NCBI RefSeq assembly: GCF_000090795.2
Contig: NW_003546254.1
Span: 147,276 to 211,275 of the forward strand
Source of the DNA: Amphimedon queenslandica
Lineage: Eukaryota > Porifera > Demospongiae > Haplosclerida > Niphatidae
Direction of reading: 5' to 3'
Length of the DNA: 64,000 bases
Shown: one piece after another, positions 54,801 through 64,000 of the stretch
Layout: each line of letters opens with the position of its first letter
How positions within the stretch are numbered: position 1 is the first letter of the stretch
Position numbers and translations under genes: made by a program
The notes under the pieces: generated by a model
What the model was told of the DNA's origin: nothing
The model's input: the letters and a program-made list of their open reading frames with translations, nothing else
Databases searched by the model: none

Positions 54801-57800
54801 GATTCCCTTGATAGCGATCAAAAGAGTAAGCAGAGGCCGGAGGGTAGCTGTCGAATACAGAGAAAAAGAGAGAAAGAAAGAGAGAGAAGGAAAGAGAGGG
54901 GAAGAGGAACATAAAACAAAGGAAAAGAAGGAGAGACAGAGAGAGAATTTAAAAGAGAAAGAGAGCACAATGGAGAGAGAGAGAAAGGGGAGAGAGAGGA
55001 GATATAGGAATTAGGAAGGAAGAGGGAGGAAGTGTCTACATGTAAAGGTCACATTGTGGTGTTGGTGATGTCATTTGTGGTTGAGTTTATATTGTTTTAC
55101 TAGTCCTCAATTACCTTTTCCTTCATGGTCTCACAACAGACACTCGCTCACTCTCTTCCTCTTTATTTTTGCCTTCCTTGTCTTGTCCATCACTTTTTAA
55201 GAATGGGTTCTAATCCTCCTCTATCTTTATTTCTCTCTTTTATTTGTTACCTTTTTCTCCCCCCCTCTCTGTCTCCCATCTTGTTGTGTACTCATCATCA
55301 TAATCACTGCTAGTATAGTTACTGTTTGTATCTTTTGATGTCTCCCTCTCTCTCTCACTCTCTCTTTGATGTTACTCACCATCTGCTCTCATGATAAGAG
55401 AGATTTGTATTAAAAACCTGTCTGACCACTTGTGTTTATAGTCTCCAGACAGTGGAACGGGATAGTGTACACATCATTGAGTGTATTAGTCTTTAGTCTC
55501 TGCCTCCTTATGTGATATCCTAACCTCAGCTATTGATAATGCGTGTGCCTTTGTGTAGGGCTATCTGCTATATATGTTAAGGTTAGGAGGATTATGCTCT
55601 AAAATTGCTCTATTATGCTATGCTGCAATTCTCAGGAAACAGCTCTATTATGCTCTACCAATCAGCCATTGCCTATGAATTTCATTATAATAACTTAGCC
55701 CCACTCAAGAATGTGAGCCAGTAATTCAATTATGAAGCTCTTGAAAGTATTTTGTGAGCAATAGTAGCTGTTTAAACACAAGAACAGTTAATTCATTGAG
55801 TGCAAGTGCCTGCTTATTGCATTTCTCAATGCAATAGGGCTATCTGCTACAGCCTTTTGCAGAAAACTTGCCACCACCAGTTCTATAGTCACGCGATGAT
55901 TAGCCATAGGCTTAACTTAATATTTTTCTGAAGTCACACGATCAGACTGGTGCAAGTTTTGTGTAAAGGGCTATCTGCTATATATGTACAGTGTATGTGT
56001 CTAATGTGGTTTGTGTGTGTGTATTGATATGGTAATGTGTGGATCCTATTGTCTGTCTGTTTGCATACATGCACTTTTGTATCTACTACACTGCTACTGC
56101 TACATAGATAATGCATGTACATAATTAAATACAGTTATACACATATCGTGTACTTGCTTATCTGAAATTTGTATTAGAATTGGATTTTTTTACGAATTTT
56201 TAAAGTTGCTCCTAAATCGGGCCAAAGTCCCTGTACTATAGTACAAGGCCAAATTTTGCCAAAATTGAAAAGGAAAGAATTCTGCATTTTAATATATTTT
56301 TTTCTGATACATATACATGTACTTATACTGCATAGAAATTTTGAACTAATTCCGATCAGTTTTGGATCTTTTATGAATCTTTTTTTAATTGCTCAAAAAT
56401 TGGGTAAAAGTCCTTGTACTATAGTACATGGTCTTTGAGCAATTTTCGTCAGAAATGACTCAAAGAGAAGCCTTGATTTTTTATCGTTATATTCTGATGC
56501 GTATACATGTACTTATGTATGTCTAGTACTGTCATTACTATTGGTTATGCTGTGGTTTTAAGGAGTGTGGATTTGTTTGTATTAGTTTGATTTAATTGTG
56601 TAAATATTTTATAATAATAATAATAATAAGTAATTTAATTGTTTACATTTATAACATGCCTCTCTCTCTCTCTCTGTATCCACATGTACACATGTACATG
56701 TATGTTTCTCTCCTATCCATAATGTGTTTAAAGTACGTGTGTACATTTAATTAGGTTTTGGGCAAAGTGCCAATACATATGCTTGTACCACATATAATCT
56801 AATAATAGGCATTTTAATATTTTAGCGTGTAACATTTAATTAAATGTGTGGGTGGATATTGAAGCTCATTTTAAATTTACTTGCTCTCTCTCGTTTTTCC
56901 TCTCTTTTCTTTCTCTCCTTCTCTCAGTATTCGTTTAGTCTCTCTTGCGGCTCAAAAGTTTCTGTCGGACATTATTAACGATTCATTGCAGCACTGTAAA
57001 ATGAGGGGAGCTCCTCAAGGATCAAGAAAAGGAACAAAAGTAATTTAATAGCAGTAGTCTATTTATCTAATAGCAGCTGTTAGATCTAGAGGGAGTTTTA
57101 TATTTGATCAATAGGTCTCCTAAAATCTACGATTTTCAGCTTTGGTCTTGCAAATTTAGCCTATAGGTAACCCATGTTTAGTTAGATTGGTCTCTCAGAA
57201 TTATTTCTAAATGTACGTACATGTAACGATCCTATTAACACTTGCCAAGTTTTACATACATGTACTTTTATTGCTACACAGGGCTTCCCCACGAAAAATT
57301 TCCTCCTTTTCATTTTTGACGAAATTTGGCCAAAATCCCTGTACTATAGTACAGATACTTTTACTCAATTTTTGAGCATCTTTAAAAATCGTAGAAAATC
57401 CAAACTTGATTGGAATCAGTTCAAACTTGCTACACAAAATAAGTACATCTATTTGCATCAGGAAAAATTATAAAAATGGAGAATTTTCTCTTTTTCATTT
57501 TTGATGAAATTTGACCAAAATCCCTGTACTATAGTACATGGACTTTTGTCCGATTTTAGAGAAGCTTTAAAAATTCGTAAAAAATTCAAAGTTGATTGGA
57601 ATTAGTTCAAACTTTCTATGCAACATAAGTACATGTATATGCATCAGAAAATGTAATAAAATTGAGGAATTCTCTACTTGTCCATTTTGATGAAATTTGG
57701 TCAAAATCCCTGTACTATAGTACAGGGACTTTTGTCCGATTTTGGAGAAACTTTAAAAATTCATAAAAAATTCAAATTTGATTGGAATTAGTTCAAACTT

Positions 57801-58352
57801 TCTACGCAACATAAGTACATGTATATGCATCAGAAAATGTAATAAAATTGAGGAATTCTCTACTTGTCCATTTTGATGAAATTTGGCCAAAATCCCTGTA
57901 CTATAGTACAGGGACTTTTGTCTGATTTTGGAGAAACTTTAAAAATTTGTAAAAAATTCAAACTTGATTGGAATCAGTTCAAACTTGCTACACAAAATAA
58001 ATACATCTATTTGTATCAGGAAAAAATATAAAAATGGAGAATTCTCTCCTAGTAATTTTTGCCAATATGGTAGGTATTGTTTGGCCCAATCATTTTGAGC
58101 AAGTTGACTATCCACTGACAAGAAGGTGCATGATCAAAAATCCTGTGGGAAATCCTACTGCGACATATTGTTGCTCTTTGAAGTTTGAGCTATTACAAGT
58201 GTCTGAAATAATAAAAATGTTCAAAATGAATAATATTTTGATATTATTTTTCAATTTTTTAGGACAAACGCTATGTGCTAACAATGGAAGATCTGTCTCC
58301 AGCCCTTGCTGAGTATGGCATTAATGTCAGGAAACCAATGTACTTCACATAA
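51891..58352 (+). CDS. TAF10: TAF10, TFIID/SAGA histone-fold subunit
   Basis: Four exons: 51891-52028, 52149-52213, 56928-57039, 58263-58352 (134 residues, shorter than human because the N-terminal low-complexity region is reduced). TAF10 is shared by TFIID and SAGA and folds as a histone-like subunit. The conserved core reads VDFCTQLEDYTPTIPDAVTQ, RIIRLVSLAAQKFLSDIIND, LQHCKMRG and LTMEDLSPALAEYGINVRKP. It ends KPMYFT as in other TAF10 proteins. The small gene spans 6.5 kb because introns 2 (4,714 bp) and 3 (1,223 bp) are loaded with repeats. The exon 3 acceptor is preceded by a long CT-rich tract. An exon-like segment in intron 2 (52720-52807) is listed separately. Confidence 0.96.
52360..52525. 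mobile_element. MITE copy 1 in TAF10 intron 2
   Basis: Termini CAGTCAAACCTGTCTATTCT and, in reverse complement, CAATCAAACCAGACACTCTA. Internal TTTCAGAGG and ACCTGTCCTGATTATAG are shared with the copy at 53538. Confidence 0.65.
52720..52807 (+). other. Possible alternative terminal exon of TAF10
   Basis: After an acceptor CTAAG, an 88-bp CpG-rich stretch reads IPYKALENYRFGVALSPTKN and ten more residues to a stop. Its phase fits splicing from TAF10 exon 2. The alternative product would lose the second half of the histone fold. It could equally be a fragment of an inserted sequence. Confidence 0.25.
53538..53709. mobile_element. MITE copy 2 in TAF10 intron 2
   Basis: Same family as 52360-52525: ends CAGTCAGACCTGTCTATCCT and, in reverse complement, CAATCAAACCTACTATTGTG. 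TA flanks both sides (53536-53537, 53710-53711), suggesting a mariner-type origin. Confidence 0.65.
54840..55000. repeat. GA-rich low-complexity tract in TAF10 intron 2
   Basis: Imperfect GAGA/AAAG-rich sequence with no reading frame of interest. A CT-rich counterpart lies at 53160-53315 in the same intron. Confidence 0.75.
56165..56530 (-). repeat. Satellite-family units in TAF10 intron 2
   Basis: About two reverse-orientation units with CCTGTACTATAGTAC palindromes (56229, 56414) and CTGATACATATACATGTACT. They are strongly diverged. Confidence 0.75.
57250..58075 (+). repeat. Satellite array in TAF10 intron 3, about 186-bp monomers
   Basis: Four to five tandem units. The palindrome CCCTGTACTATAGTAC recurs at about 57336, 57521, 57709 and 57894 (185-188 bp spacing). 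Units also carry AACATAAGTACATGTATATG and CATCAGAAAATGTAATAAAA, matching the 178-bp repeat core. The two middle units are almost identical. Confidence 0.92.
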
Positions 58353-58557
58353 TGACTATCGGCTTTATTTCTTTCATGATCTTAATTCCTATCTTCTCAT
58401 TAATGTCACTTCTCAATTATCTTATCTTATTTGATTTTTGATTTAGAACTAGTAATTATTATTATCATTATGCATAATTGAGAGGGTGTGGCTCATTCTC
58501 ATTTAACGCCCACTCGTTTTGCAAAACAAGGGCGTGGCTCTAGTACAAGGGACAAAG
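58353..58557. promoter_or_regulatory. ITGB1BP1-like gene promoter region
   Basis: 205 bp between TAF10 and the next plus-strand gene. A KLF-like GGGCGTGGC lies at 58530-58538, and a related GGTGTGGCT about 45 bp earlier. Confidence 0.45.
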
Positions 58558-60095
58558 ATGTTTAAGAGAAAGAGCTCGAAAAAAGGCGACAAAAAGAAAG
58601 GGAGCCTTGGGAGGACGAATCAAAGGGAGGGAGAGGAACGACTATCGGGCGAGCTGCCTCAAGTATGGCTACCAACACCTCAAGAGGTAAGAAAAGAAGC
58701 TAAAATGGCAAAAAATATCTTGTTTTGTGTTTCAGCCACACCCTGATGGCAATGAGCTCTTACCTGGAGGTGAGGAACAGCAACGCTTTGAGAGCTTCCT
58801 AGTCAGAGAGGAGGGAAGGACTGGAGGCTGGGACGAGAGAGAAGAGCTCAATTATGCTGATATTGCAGCTAATTTGAGTATACAGATTGAGAATGGTGGA
58901 GAGGGTGCAGAAATAAGTCTCCCGACACAACAGCCTAGTAACATCAGGCCGAGCATAAGGCGACACGAGCAAGTCGACGAAGTGTTTGATTTTGATGAGG
59001 CCATACTGGAGGAAAGGGATGGGGAAATACAACACAGTCGGCAACCATCGTACAAAAGTATGGCCCAATGTACACTAACATTAGTTGCATGCAACTTTCC
59101 CATTTGTATAATGCAACATCTTCCATACTCCACTGACTCCTGTATAAACTGTATTGCATGGAACAAGTTGCATATTAGGTAGCTTAATGAAAGTGCTGCT
59201 TAGATCACATAAAATACTGCAAGCATTGTACTAGCTGTAGTATTCAATTGCTTATACTTCATTATTTTTAGGTCCTGCATTGTCAGCAGTGCAGTCAGAG
59301 ACTCATAGTTTATTCAATTATGCACAGTCCACAGTCTATCATGTTCATTTCCTTGGTATGCTCTCCAATATTAGCAACCTGTGGGAAGGAGAGGTAGGAG
59401 GAAGAGAAGGCAGCAGTGACCCAAACAACCTCCTCAAGTTGATTGAACATTCCCAGGTAAAGCAAACATGCATTATTTGTTGGCATTATTTAAAAATTAT
59501 TAATTATAATTTTCTCATAAAAATATTATTTTATTTTTATTATAGAGGCAAGGAATAATGCCTTGGGTGCATCAAAAAGGAAGTCAAAGGATACTAGTGA
59601 TCTCAAAGTATGGAATAAAAGTGACTGACACAAAGAGACAGGTAGTGTATGCATAAAATGTGGAAGCTAAAACTTAATATCCAATAAGTCATAGCTTAAT
59701 GTTGTGTATTTTTGTTCACTAGAGGGTATACGTGAGACACACTTTGCATAAGATAATAACAGTGGTTCATTTCATTGATATGAGAGGACACTCGCTACTG
59801 GCAGTTAAACTGAACCACACCAATGATGAAGAGGATGGAAGGGATGAAGAAGAAAGTATTGGATCGTTTGATTTATTTGTTTATGAGTGTGAGAGTGAGG
59901 TAAGAAGTCACCAACTTAGCCACATTGAAGGATTTTGTTTGGCCCATTTCTCAGTTAAAATTTTTAATCAGTTATAATTCTTCTCTCTATTTTCTGCAGA
60001 ATCAAGCTACCGAAGTATGTGTTATGCTAGGGCAAGTATTTGACTCGGTACTGAATAAGATGAAACTTGAGGATAACTTGGGAATACCACACTGA
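58558..60095 (+). CDS. ITGB1BP1: ITGB1BP1 (ICAP1)-like PTB-domain adaptor
   Basis: Six exons: 58558-58686, 58736-59057, 59272-59456, 59546-59641, 59723-59899, 60000-60095 (334 residues; human ICAP1 is 200). ICAP1 binds the NPxY motif of the integrin beta-1 tail and KRIT1 through one PTB domain. The basic start MFKRKSSKKGDKKKG resembles the ICAP1 start, including its nuclear signal. The PTB domain covers about residues 170-325: VYHVHFLGMLSNISNLWEGE, ILVISKYGIKVTDTK, HTLHKIITVVHFIDMRGHSL and FDLFVYECESENQATEVCVM. The SKYGIKV and VFDSVL strings are family-specific. The extra length is a Glu-rich linker of about 120 residues (exon 2) not found in human ICAP1. Confidence 0.85.
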
Positions 60096-60763
60096 GCAAA
60101 CAAAAGGATTATTATTATTTATTACTATTATTATAAGTTAATATGTCTTTTACTACTGATATTATTATTATCATTATAGTACTATTGTACAAATTGAGTA
60201 GTAGTCAGTTTGAATCACAAAGTCAATAACATTGGTGCATCTTCACACATATTCCAGTCACAAACTATATTCTATCAAAGCGACTACCAACTATAATAAG
60301 CCAATAATTTCTATTCATTGTCTGTATGATTATTATGTAGATTAAATTGGTTACAGAGTATATAAATGGGCTAAATTAGGGTTAAATAAATAGAATTAGC
60401 AATTAAGGCAATAGAACTTGACAGTTATTATTGCCTTAAATTTCTAATTCTGCTAACCTTCATTTAGCCTGTGTAGATTTATGTATAGCTCTAATCATGT
60501 AGTAAAAAAATATCTATGATCTATGATCATATAATATCTATGATTGGATTAATCCCGGGGGCGTTTATCTGCACTAAAAATAGCATGGGGTTTCTATAAT
60601 TATTTTTAGCAAAGAGACCGGAAGCTCATACATAGATATTGCAATTAGCTATGTGCGGATAAAATCATAAATCCTATAGAACCAGAGAACTCAATACTTG
60701 TGACTCGTGAGACAGAGACAGCAGCTGCACTAGACAGAAAAAGCAATTTCTTCCATCATAACA
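60096..60763. other. Intergenic region, ITGB1BP1-like / FEX
   Basis: 668 bp, AT-rich, with an ATT microsatellite at 60109-60135 and an inverted repeat at 60368-60470. It presumably holds the FEX promoter; no canonical element was recognised. Confidence 0.5.
60368..60470. repeat. Inverted repeat / small MITE-like hairpin
   Basis: The left arm GGGCTAAATTAGGGTTAAAT onward and the right arm, in reverse complement GGCTAAATGAAGGTTAGCAG onward, meet at TTAAGGCAATA / TATTGCCTTAA around a short loop. Arms are about 45 bp with several mismatches. Confidence 0.6.
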
Positions 60764-61759
60764 ATGTATGGATCAAATAGTAAAAATACTGGATCACCAG
60801 ATGCCTTGTCAGATTCTGCTGTTAAATCACCAACTAAGTTGTCCAAGTTGGAGTATTTAATTATTATATTGTGTTTAGCAGTAGCATCTTATGTTGGTGT
60901 TATATTGAGGATATACCTATCTGGCTCATGTATTTCATCATGGGATGGAATTAAAAATTTTGACTCACTATTGGTACAAATCCTTGGAAGTGGATTAATT
61001 GGTTACCTGGTATTTCATGAGAAAAAAATTAATAAAATACTGTACATAACTCTTGCAACTGGCCTGTGTGGTTCACTAACTACCTTCTCTACATGGAATT
61101 CTGAAGCAGCAATTGTCTTATTGCAACTAAATGAAACATCACTGGATGTTATGCATGATGCCAACTACATTACAGGAGCAGTTTCATATGGAACAGTGTT
61201 GATATTAGGCATTGGCATGCCAGTATCTTCTTTTTTTTTTGGAAGAAATATTGCTAAATTATCAAATAAGCCTTTAATTTTTTTTAAGAGTCCACCATGT
61301 GCACAATGTTGCAATAAAAAATTAGGGTGCCTATTTGCAGCATTGCTATTTGTGTCATTCACTGTCTGCATTATTGCTTGTATGCTAACAAATAAGTATT
61401 TCATTATATTTTCTCTTTTGTTTAGCCCATTTGGTACATACTTGAGATGGTGTTTGTCTAATTATTTTGATAATTGTTTTAATAAGAAATTTCCTATAGG
61501 AACACTAATGGCCAACTATCTTGGATCACTAATACTGGCGTTGTGCATGGTTGCTCGATTACATGTTTCTAATGAAGTAGTCATCATCAATGGAATAATA
61601 ACTGGATTTTGTGGTAGCTTAACAACAGTTTCCACATTTACTAGTCAAATAGTGACACTTTCATTCCCAATGTCAATATTATACATTACTATTTCTCTGA
61701 CAACAGTTCAGATATCGTATGTTATAGTTTTACTCACTTATTCTTTGATAGCTAGTTAA
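60764..61759 (+). CDS. FEX: FEX/CrcB-type fluoride export channel (fused two-domain)
   Basis: One exon, 331 residues. Eukaryotic FEX proteins are a tandem fusion of two CrcB/Fluc domains that export fluoride across the plasma membrane. Both domains are visible. Domain 1 (about 30-165) has LVQILGSGLIGYL and GLCGSLTTFSTWNSE. Domain 2 (about 190-325) has GTLMANYLGSLILALCM and GFCGSLTTVSTFTSQ. Both keep the Phe-box-like GxCGSLTTxST motif that lines the pore. About eight to nine membrane helices are apparent, with a short disordered Ser/Lys-rich N terminus. The Asn-containing MANYLGS in domain 2 is the conserved pore motif; domain 1 has LGSGLIGY instead, the usual asymmetry of fused FEX (inference). 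The gene has no intron, unlike nearly all its neighbours. Confidence 0.93.
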   Translation: MYGSNSKNTGSPDALSDSAVKSPTKLSKLEYLIIILCLAVASYVGVILRIYLSGSCISSWDGIKNFDSLLVQILGSGLIGYLVFHEKKINKILYITLATGLCGSLTTFSTWNSEAAIVLLQLNETSLDVMHDANYITGAVSYGTVLILGIGMPVSSFFFGRNIAKLSNKPLIFFKSPPCAQCCNKKLGCLFAALLFVSFTVCIIACMLTNKYFIIFSLLFSPFGTYLRWCLSNYFDNCFNKKFPIGTLMANYLGSLILALCMVARLHVSNEVVIINGIITGFCGSLTTVSTFTSQIVTLSFPMSILYITISLTTVQISYVIVLLTYSLIAS

Positions 61760-61873
61760 TGAATTTTGACTTATTTTTATTACACTGTTTTTAGCTAAAG
61801 TTAGAATGTTTTTGATATTATGTATGTTGAAAACTGAAGTGCGTCTTATCTTATTAATACATAAGAACACTTG

Positions 61874-61978
61874 AATACTGCAATAAAGAGAGTGGGGTTT
61901 CATAGTTTACATAATAACAATACTGCAATAAAGAGAGTGGGGTTTCATAATTTGCAAAAGAACAATACTGCAATACTG
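61874..61978 (+). repeat. 45-bp tandem repeat carrying AATAAA
   Basis: Two full copies (61874-61918, 61919-61963) and a partial third. Each full copy contains AATAAA (61882-61887 and 61927-61932), so the likely FEX poly(A) signal is duplicated. Confidence 0.8.
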
Positions 61979-61999
61979 TACTGTAACAGATACCTCCCT

Positions 62000-62063
62000 G
62001 TCTGCTGGTTATGGGCGAGATAAGTGGTCTAGGGCGTACTTATCTCAATAACCACCTACAGAC
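62000..62063. repeat. Short hairpin between convergent genes
   Basis: GTCTGCTGGTTATGGGCGAG and the right arm CTCAATAACCACCTACAGAC are inverted copies with few mismatches, closed by GATAAGT / ACTTATC around a loop of about 12 bases. Confidence 0.6.
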
Positions 62064-62225
62064 CTTATTGTTATATTATGTTGTTGTTATTGCTTGTAGT
62101 AATAATTTAAAGGTAAGATATGAATAGAAAAAAAGTGAGATAGAGAAGATAGCAAGAGAAATTAACAAAAAGAAAAATTAAGATAAATAGCTGCAAATGA
62201 TACAAATGAACTAAAAAGTTGTGAT

Positions 62226-63945
62226 TTAAGCTAAACTGTGTCCATCTTTAGAAGATCCTGTATCTGCAGTGTGTGACTGCTGGTCAAACCAATAGAGAGG
62301 ACACATACCCAATAAGCAACCAATTGTAACACCAATAACACGCCCCTATTCAAAATAGCTTAATGTTACACAGAGTATATACTTTGTCAAAAGTACCATG
62401 TGCATGTGCATGGCATAGACCAAAAATTTAAGCAGCATGCAGTGAATATAACAGAAAAAGTATAGAAATAGAATGAGGAGAGAGAGAAGAAGTATACTCA
62501 CAATTCTTTGCATCCATCTCACGGAATTGTGTCTCAATTGTGGAGTTGTCAGTTTTGGATTTGGTAGACCAAGTCTACGGCACAATGCCTCAACAGAATC
62601 AGCTAACCTTTGTATCAAAGGAAAACATTAATCTATCAGACTGCATGCAACAATATACTCATATAGTTTAAAGTTTTGTACCATGAACATTGACAAAAGC
62701 ATAAAAGTATAAGTGTTATGAATGTTCAATGCATGACAGTGCATGGAGTGCATACCCTAGTCCACATAGATCAGATATTAAATTTCCCAGTGCAGCTGCA
62801 GCCATAGTTGAAATGCCAAGTGCAACTCCAATAGTAATATCAATGTATTCACCCTAAAACAGAATAGGAATATTTATGGTTCCTCTAAAAATCCAATTAT
62901 GAACAGAACAAGCTGAAATGTCAGACTGTGATACCAGTTACTCAAAAATTTGTAGCCAAAAAGTTGGCCCAATCTTAATTTCTAAATATTGCATAAGTGT
63001 ATCGCCATTATGTTAATTAAGAACATTAATAGAATTACTATGAATTTTTCACTTACTGCTATTATCATCACTGCATTGTCAAGAAAACCAAAACCCACAA
63101 ATGGTAAAGCAGCTTCGGTTAAAACTGAGAAAATTAGCTTAAAAATAGATTAAACTAATATTTTCTTACCTAATTGAAGTTGTCTGTTTGTTGGTCTCTG
63201 AACTATAGAAATTATTTTCAAAAAAATATAAAAAATAATATTTATTTTGCAAAGATTGCACACATGCAATTGCTCGGCAATTAATGTTTTGACTGCAATA
63301 AAAAAACTGTGAATAAGTATTGGGTCTAACTATCATTGGATGAATCTGAAACCTTCAAGTGCATACAAACAATGCGAAAGTGTTGTTGTGTATAAAATAT
63401 TCACAAGAAGTTGCTCTAGGTCCATCAGTAACAAGGAAATAGTAGGAGAGTAGCTTTAACATGTATATACAACATTCCTCCACTTTGAGCAATGAGGAAA
63501 TACAAGCGATACTATTTATTGTAGCATTGTAGCTGACAAATTTGAACAAGGAAGATATAATTTGGTGGCCTGCACCAAAGAACAACGAAGTTTCATTTAG
63601 CATTAATTTTAATTAGTTATCATTGTACTGTAGTGCCAGAATGGTGCTTTCATTATTACTCATTTCATTTTATTGAAATAGGCCCACATATACATCACCT
63701 TTCTCATCTTCTGGGAAGCTTGTAGTATCAGAAAGAGCTTGTGAGAGATAGAGACGCTCTTTCTCACTCAAAACACTGACCAATCTCCTTGCCCCTTCCT
63801 GTGAGAGAGAAGTGGTACCATCAATAGAAGTCCTGCTTGTAGCTGTAGAATAAGACCCACAGCTAGACTGTAGCGAAATTAGAGCAAAGTTTCTAACAGA
63901 ATCCCTTCTTCTCAGTAACAGGCTACAAAGTCTGGGAGAGGGCAT
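62226..63945 (-). CDS. TMEM65: TMEM65, mitochondrial inner-membrane protein
   Basis: Six exons: 63699-63945, 63170-63202, 63057-63124, 62756-62853, 62502-62607, 62226-62345 (223 residues; human 240). TMEM65 is an inner-membrane mitochondrial protein linked to sodium/calcium handling and respiration in vertebrates. The Arg-rich, Ser-rich N terminus (RLCSLLLRRRDSVRNFALIS) looks like a mitochondrial leader. Conserved strings follow in order: PFVGFGFLDNAVMI, GEYIDITIGVALGISTMAAA, ALGNLISDLCGLG, SVEALCRRLGLPNPKLTTPQ and GVTIGCLLGMCPLYWF. The first donor is set at 63697-63698 because it alone keeps the frame; the joined segment TNRQLQLV then aligns with human. Exon 2 is 33 bp. The final exon ends in a short polar tail. 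Confidence 0.92.
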
Positions 63946-64000
63946 TTTGATTTAGCTGATATGCGTGGGTGTCAGTATGAATCCAGCCCCGCCTACATTT
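63946..64000. promoter_or_regulatory. TMEM65 upstream region
   Basis: A GC-box in reverse orientation (AGCCCCGCC at 63985-63993) lies 40 bp upstream of the TMEM65 start. The window ends here. Confidence 0.4.

Larger units (their letters stand above)
61760..62225. other. Convergent intergenic region, FEX / TMEM65
   Basis: 466 bp between converging genes. It holds a 45-bp tandem repeat containing a poly(A) signal (61874-61978) and a hairpin at 62000-62063. The rest is AT-rich with no gene. Confidence 0.6.

Noticed and set aside
54666-54968. Open frames in the GA/CT-rich parts of TAF10 intron 2
   Set aside because: Composition-driven frames of Ser/Leu/Phe or Arg/Glu repeats, with no domain or splice support.

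Overview
The window is animal nuclear DNA from a compact, AT-rich, intron-rich genome. Most introns are 40-150 bp, genes sit 100-600 bp apart on both strands, and splice sites are ordinary GT-AG. A demosponge of the Amphimedon kind is the best guess. This is an inference from the gene set: metazoan genes (PHACTR, an integrin-pathway PTB adaptor, a plexin-like receptor, a CARD caspase) lie beside a eukaryotic fluoride exporter (FEX) that most bilaterians lack. I built the gene models by hand from splice signals and homology remembered from known families. Every multi-exon model given here sums to a whole number of codons.

Layout, left to right. Minus strand: UDP-glucuronosyltransferase (211-1837), ILKAP-type PP2C phosphatase (2001-4179) and mitochondrial oxodicarboxylate carrier SLC25A21 (4375-11251), whose last intron is filled by a satellite array. 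Plus strand: an unidentified coiled-coil protein (11562-14714), a plexin-like receptor with an unusual tail (15271-22077) and XRCC4 (22355-25992), which has a second satellite array in its last intron. Minus strand: PHACTR (26523-34265) and a long coiled-coil protein (34500-38341). Plus strand: POLR3F (38439-41497), a CARD caspase (41707-43065) and SRRM1 (43261-47129). Minus strand: a TK2-like deoxynucleoside kinase (47257-48787) and a Golgi-type sulfotransferase (48910-50031). Plus strand: a 523-residue orphan (50175-51746), TAF10 (51891-58352), an ITGB1BP1/ICAP1-like PTB protein (58558-60095) and the FEX fluoride channel (60764-61759). Minus strand: TMEM65 (62226-63945).

The genes are mostly unrelated housekeeping and signalling genes. 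They are not an operon or a dedicated cluster. Three divergent pairs share short intergenic promoters (11252-11561, 38342-38438, 50032-50174). GC-box/KLF-like motifs, CACGTG boxes, one NRF1-type palindrome and ATGGCG-type start codons recur at gene starts.

Three things stand out. (1) The plexin-like receptor has sema-like, PSI, IPT and transmembrane parts but no plexin GAP domain. Its roughly 340-residue tail instead carries three YxxM motifs and several other tyrosine motifs, like a docking protein. (2) One family of roughly 178-186 bp tandem repeats occurs in introns of six genes here, from single relics to a 3.8 kb array with higher-order structure. (3) (CT)n/(GA)n microsatellites sit directly at splice sites with consistent polarity: CT just before acceptors, GA just after donors. 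Several MITE-like elements with clear inverted termini lie in introns.
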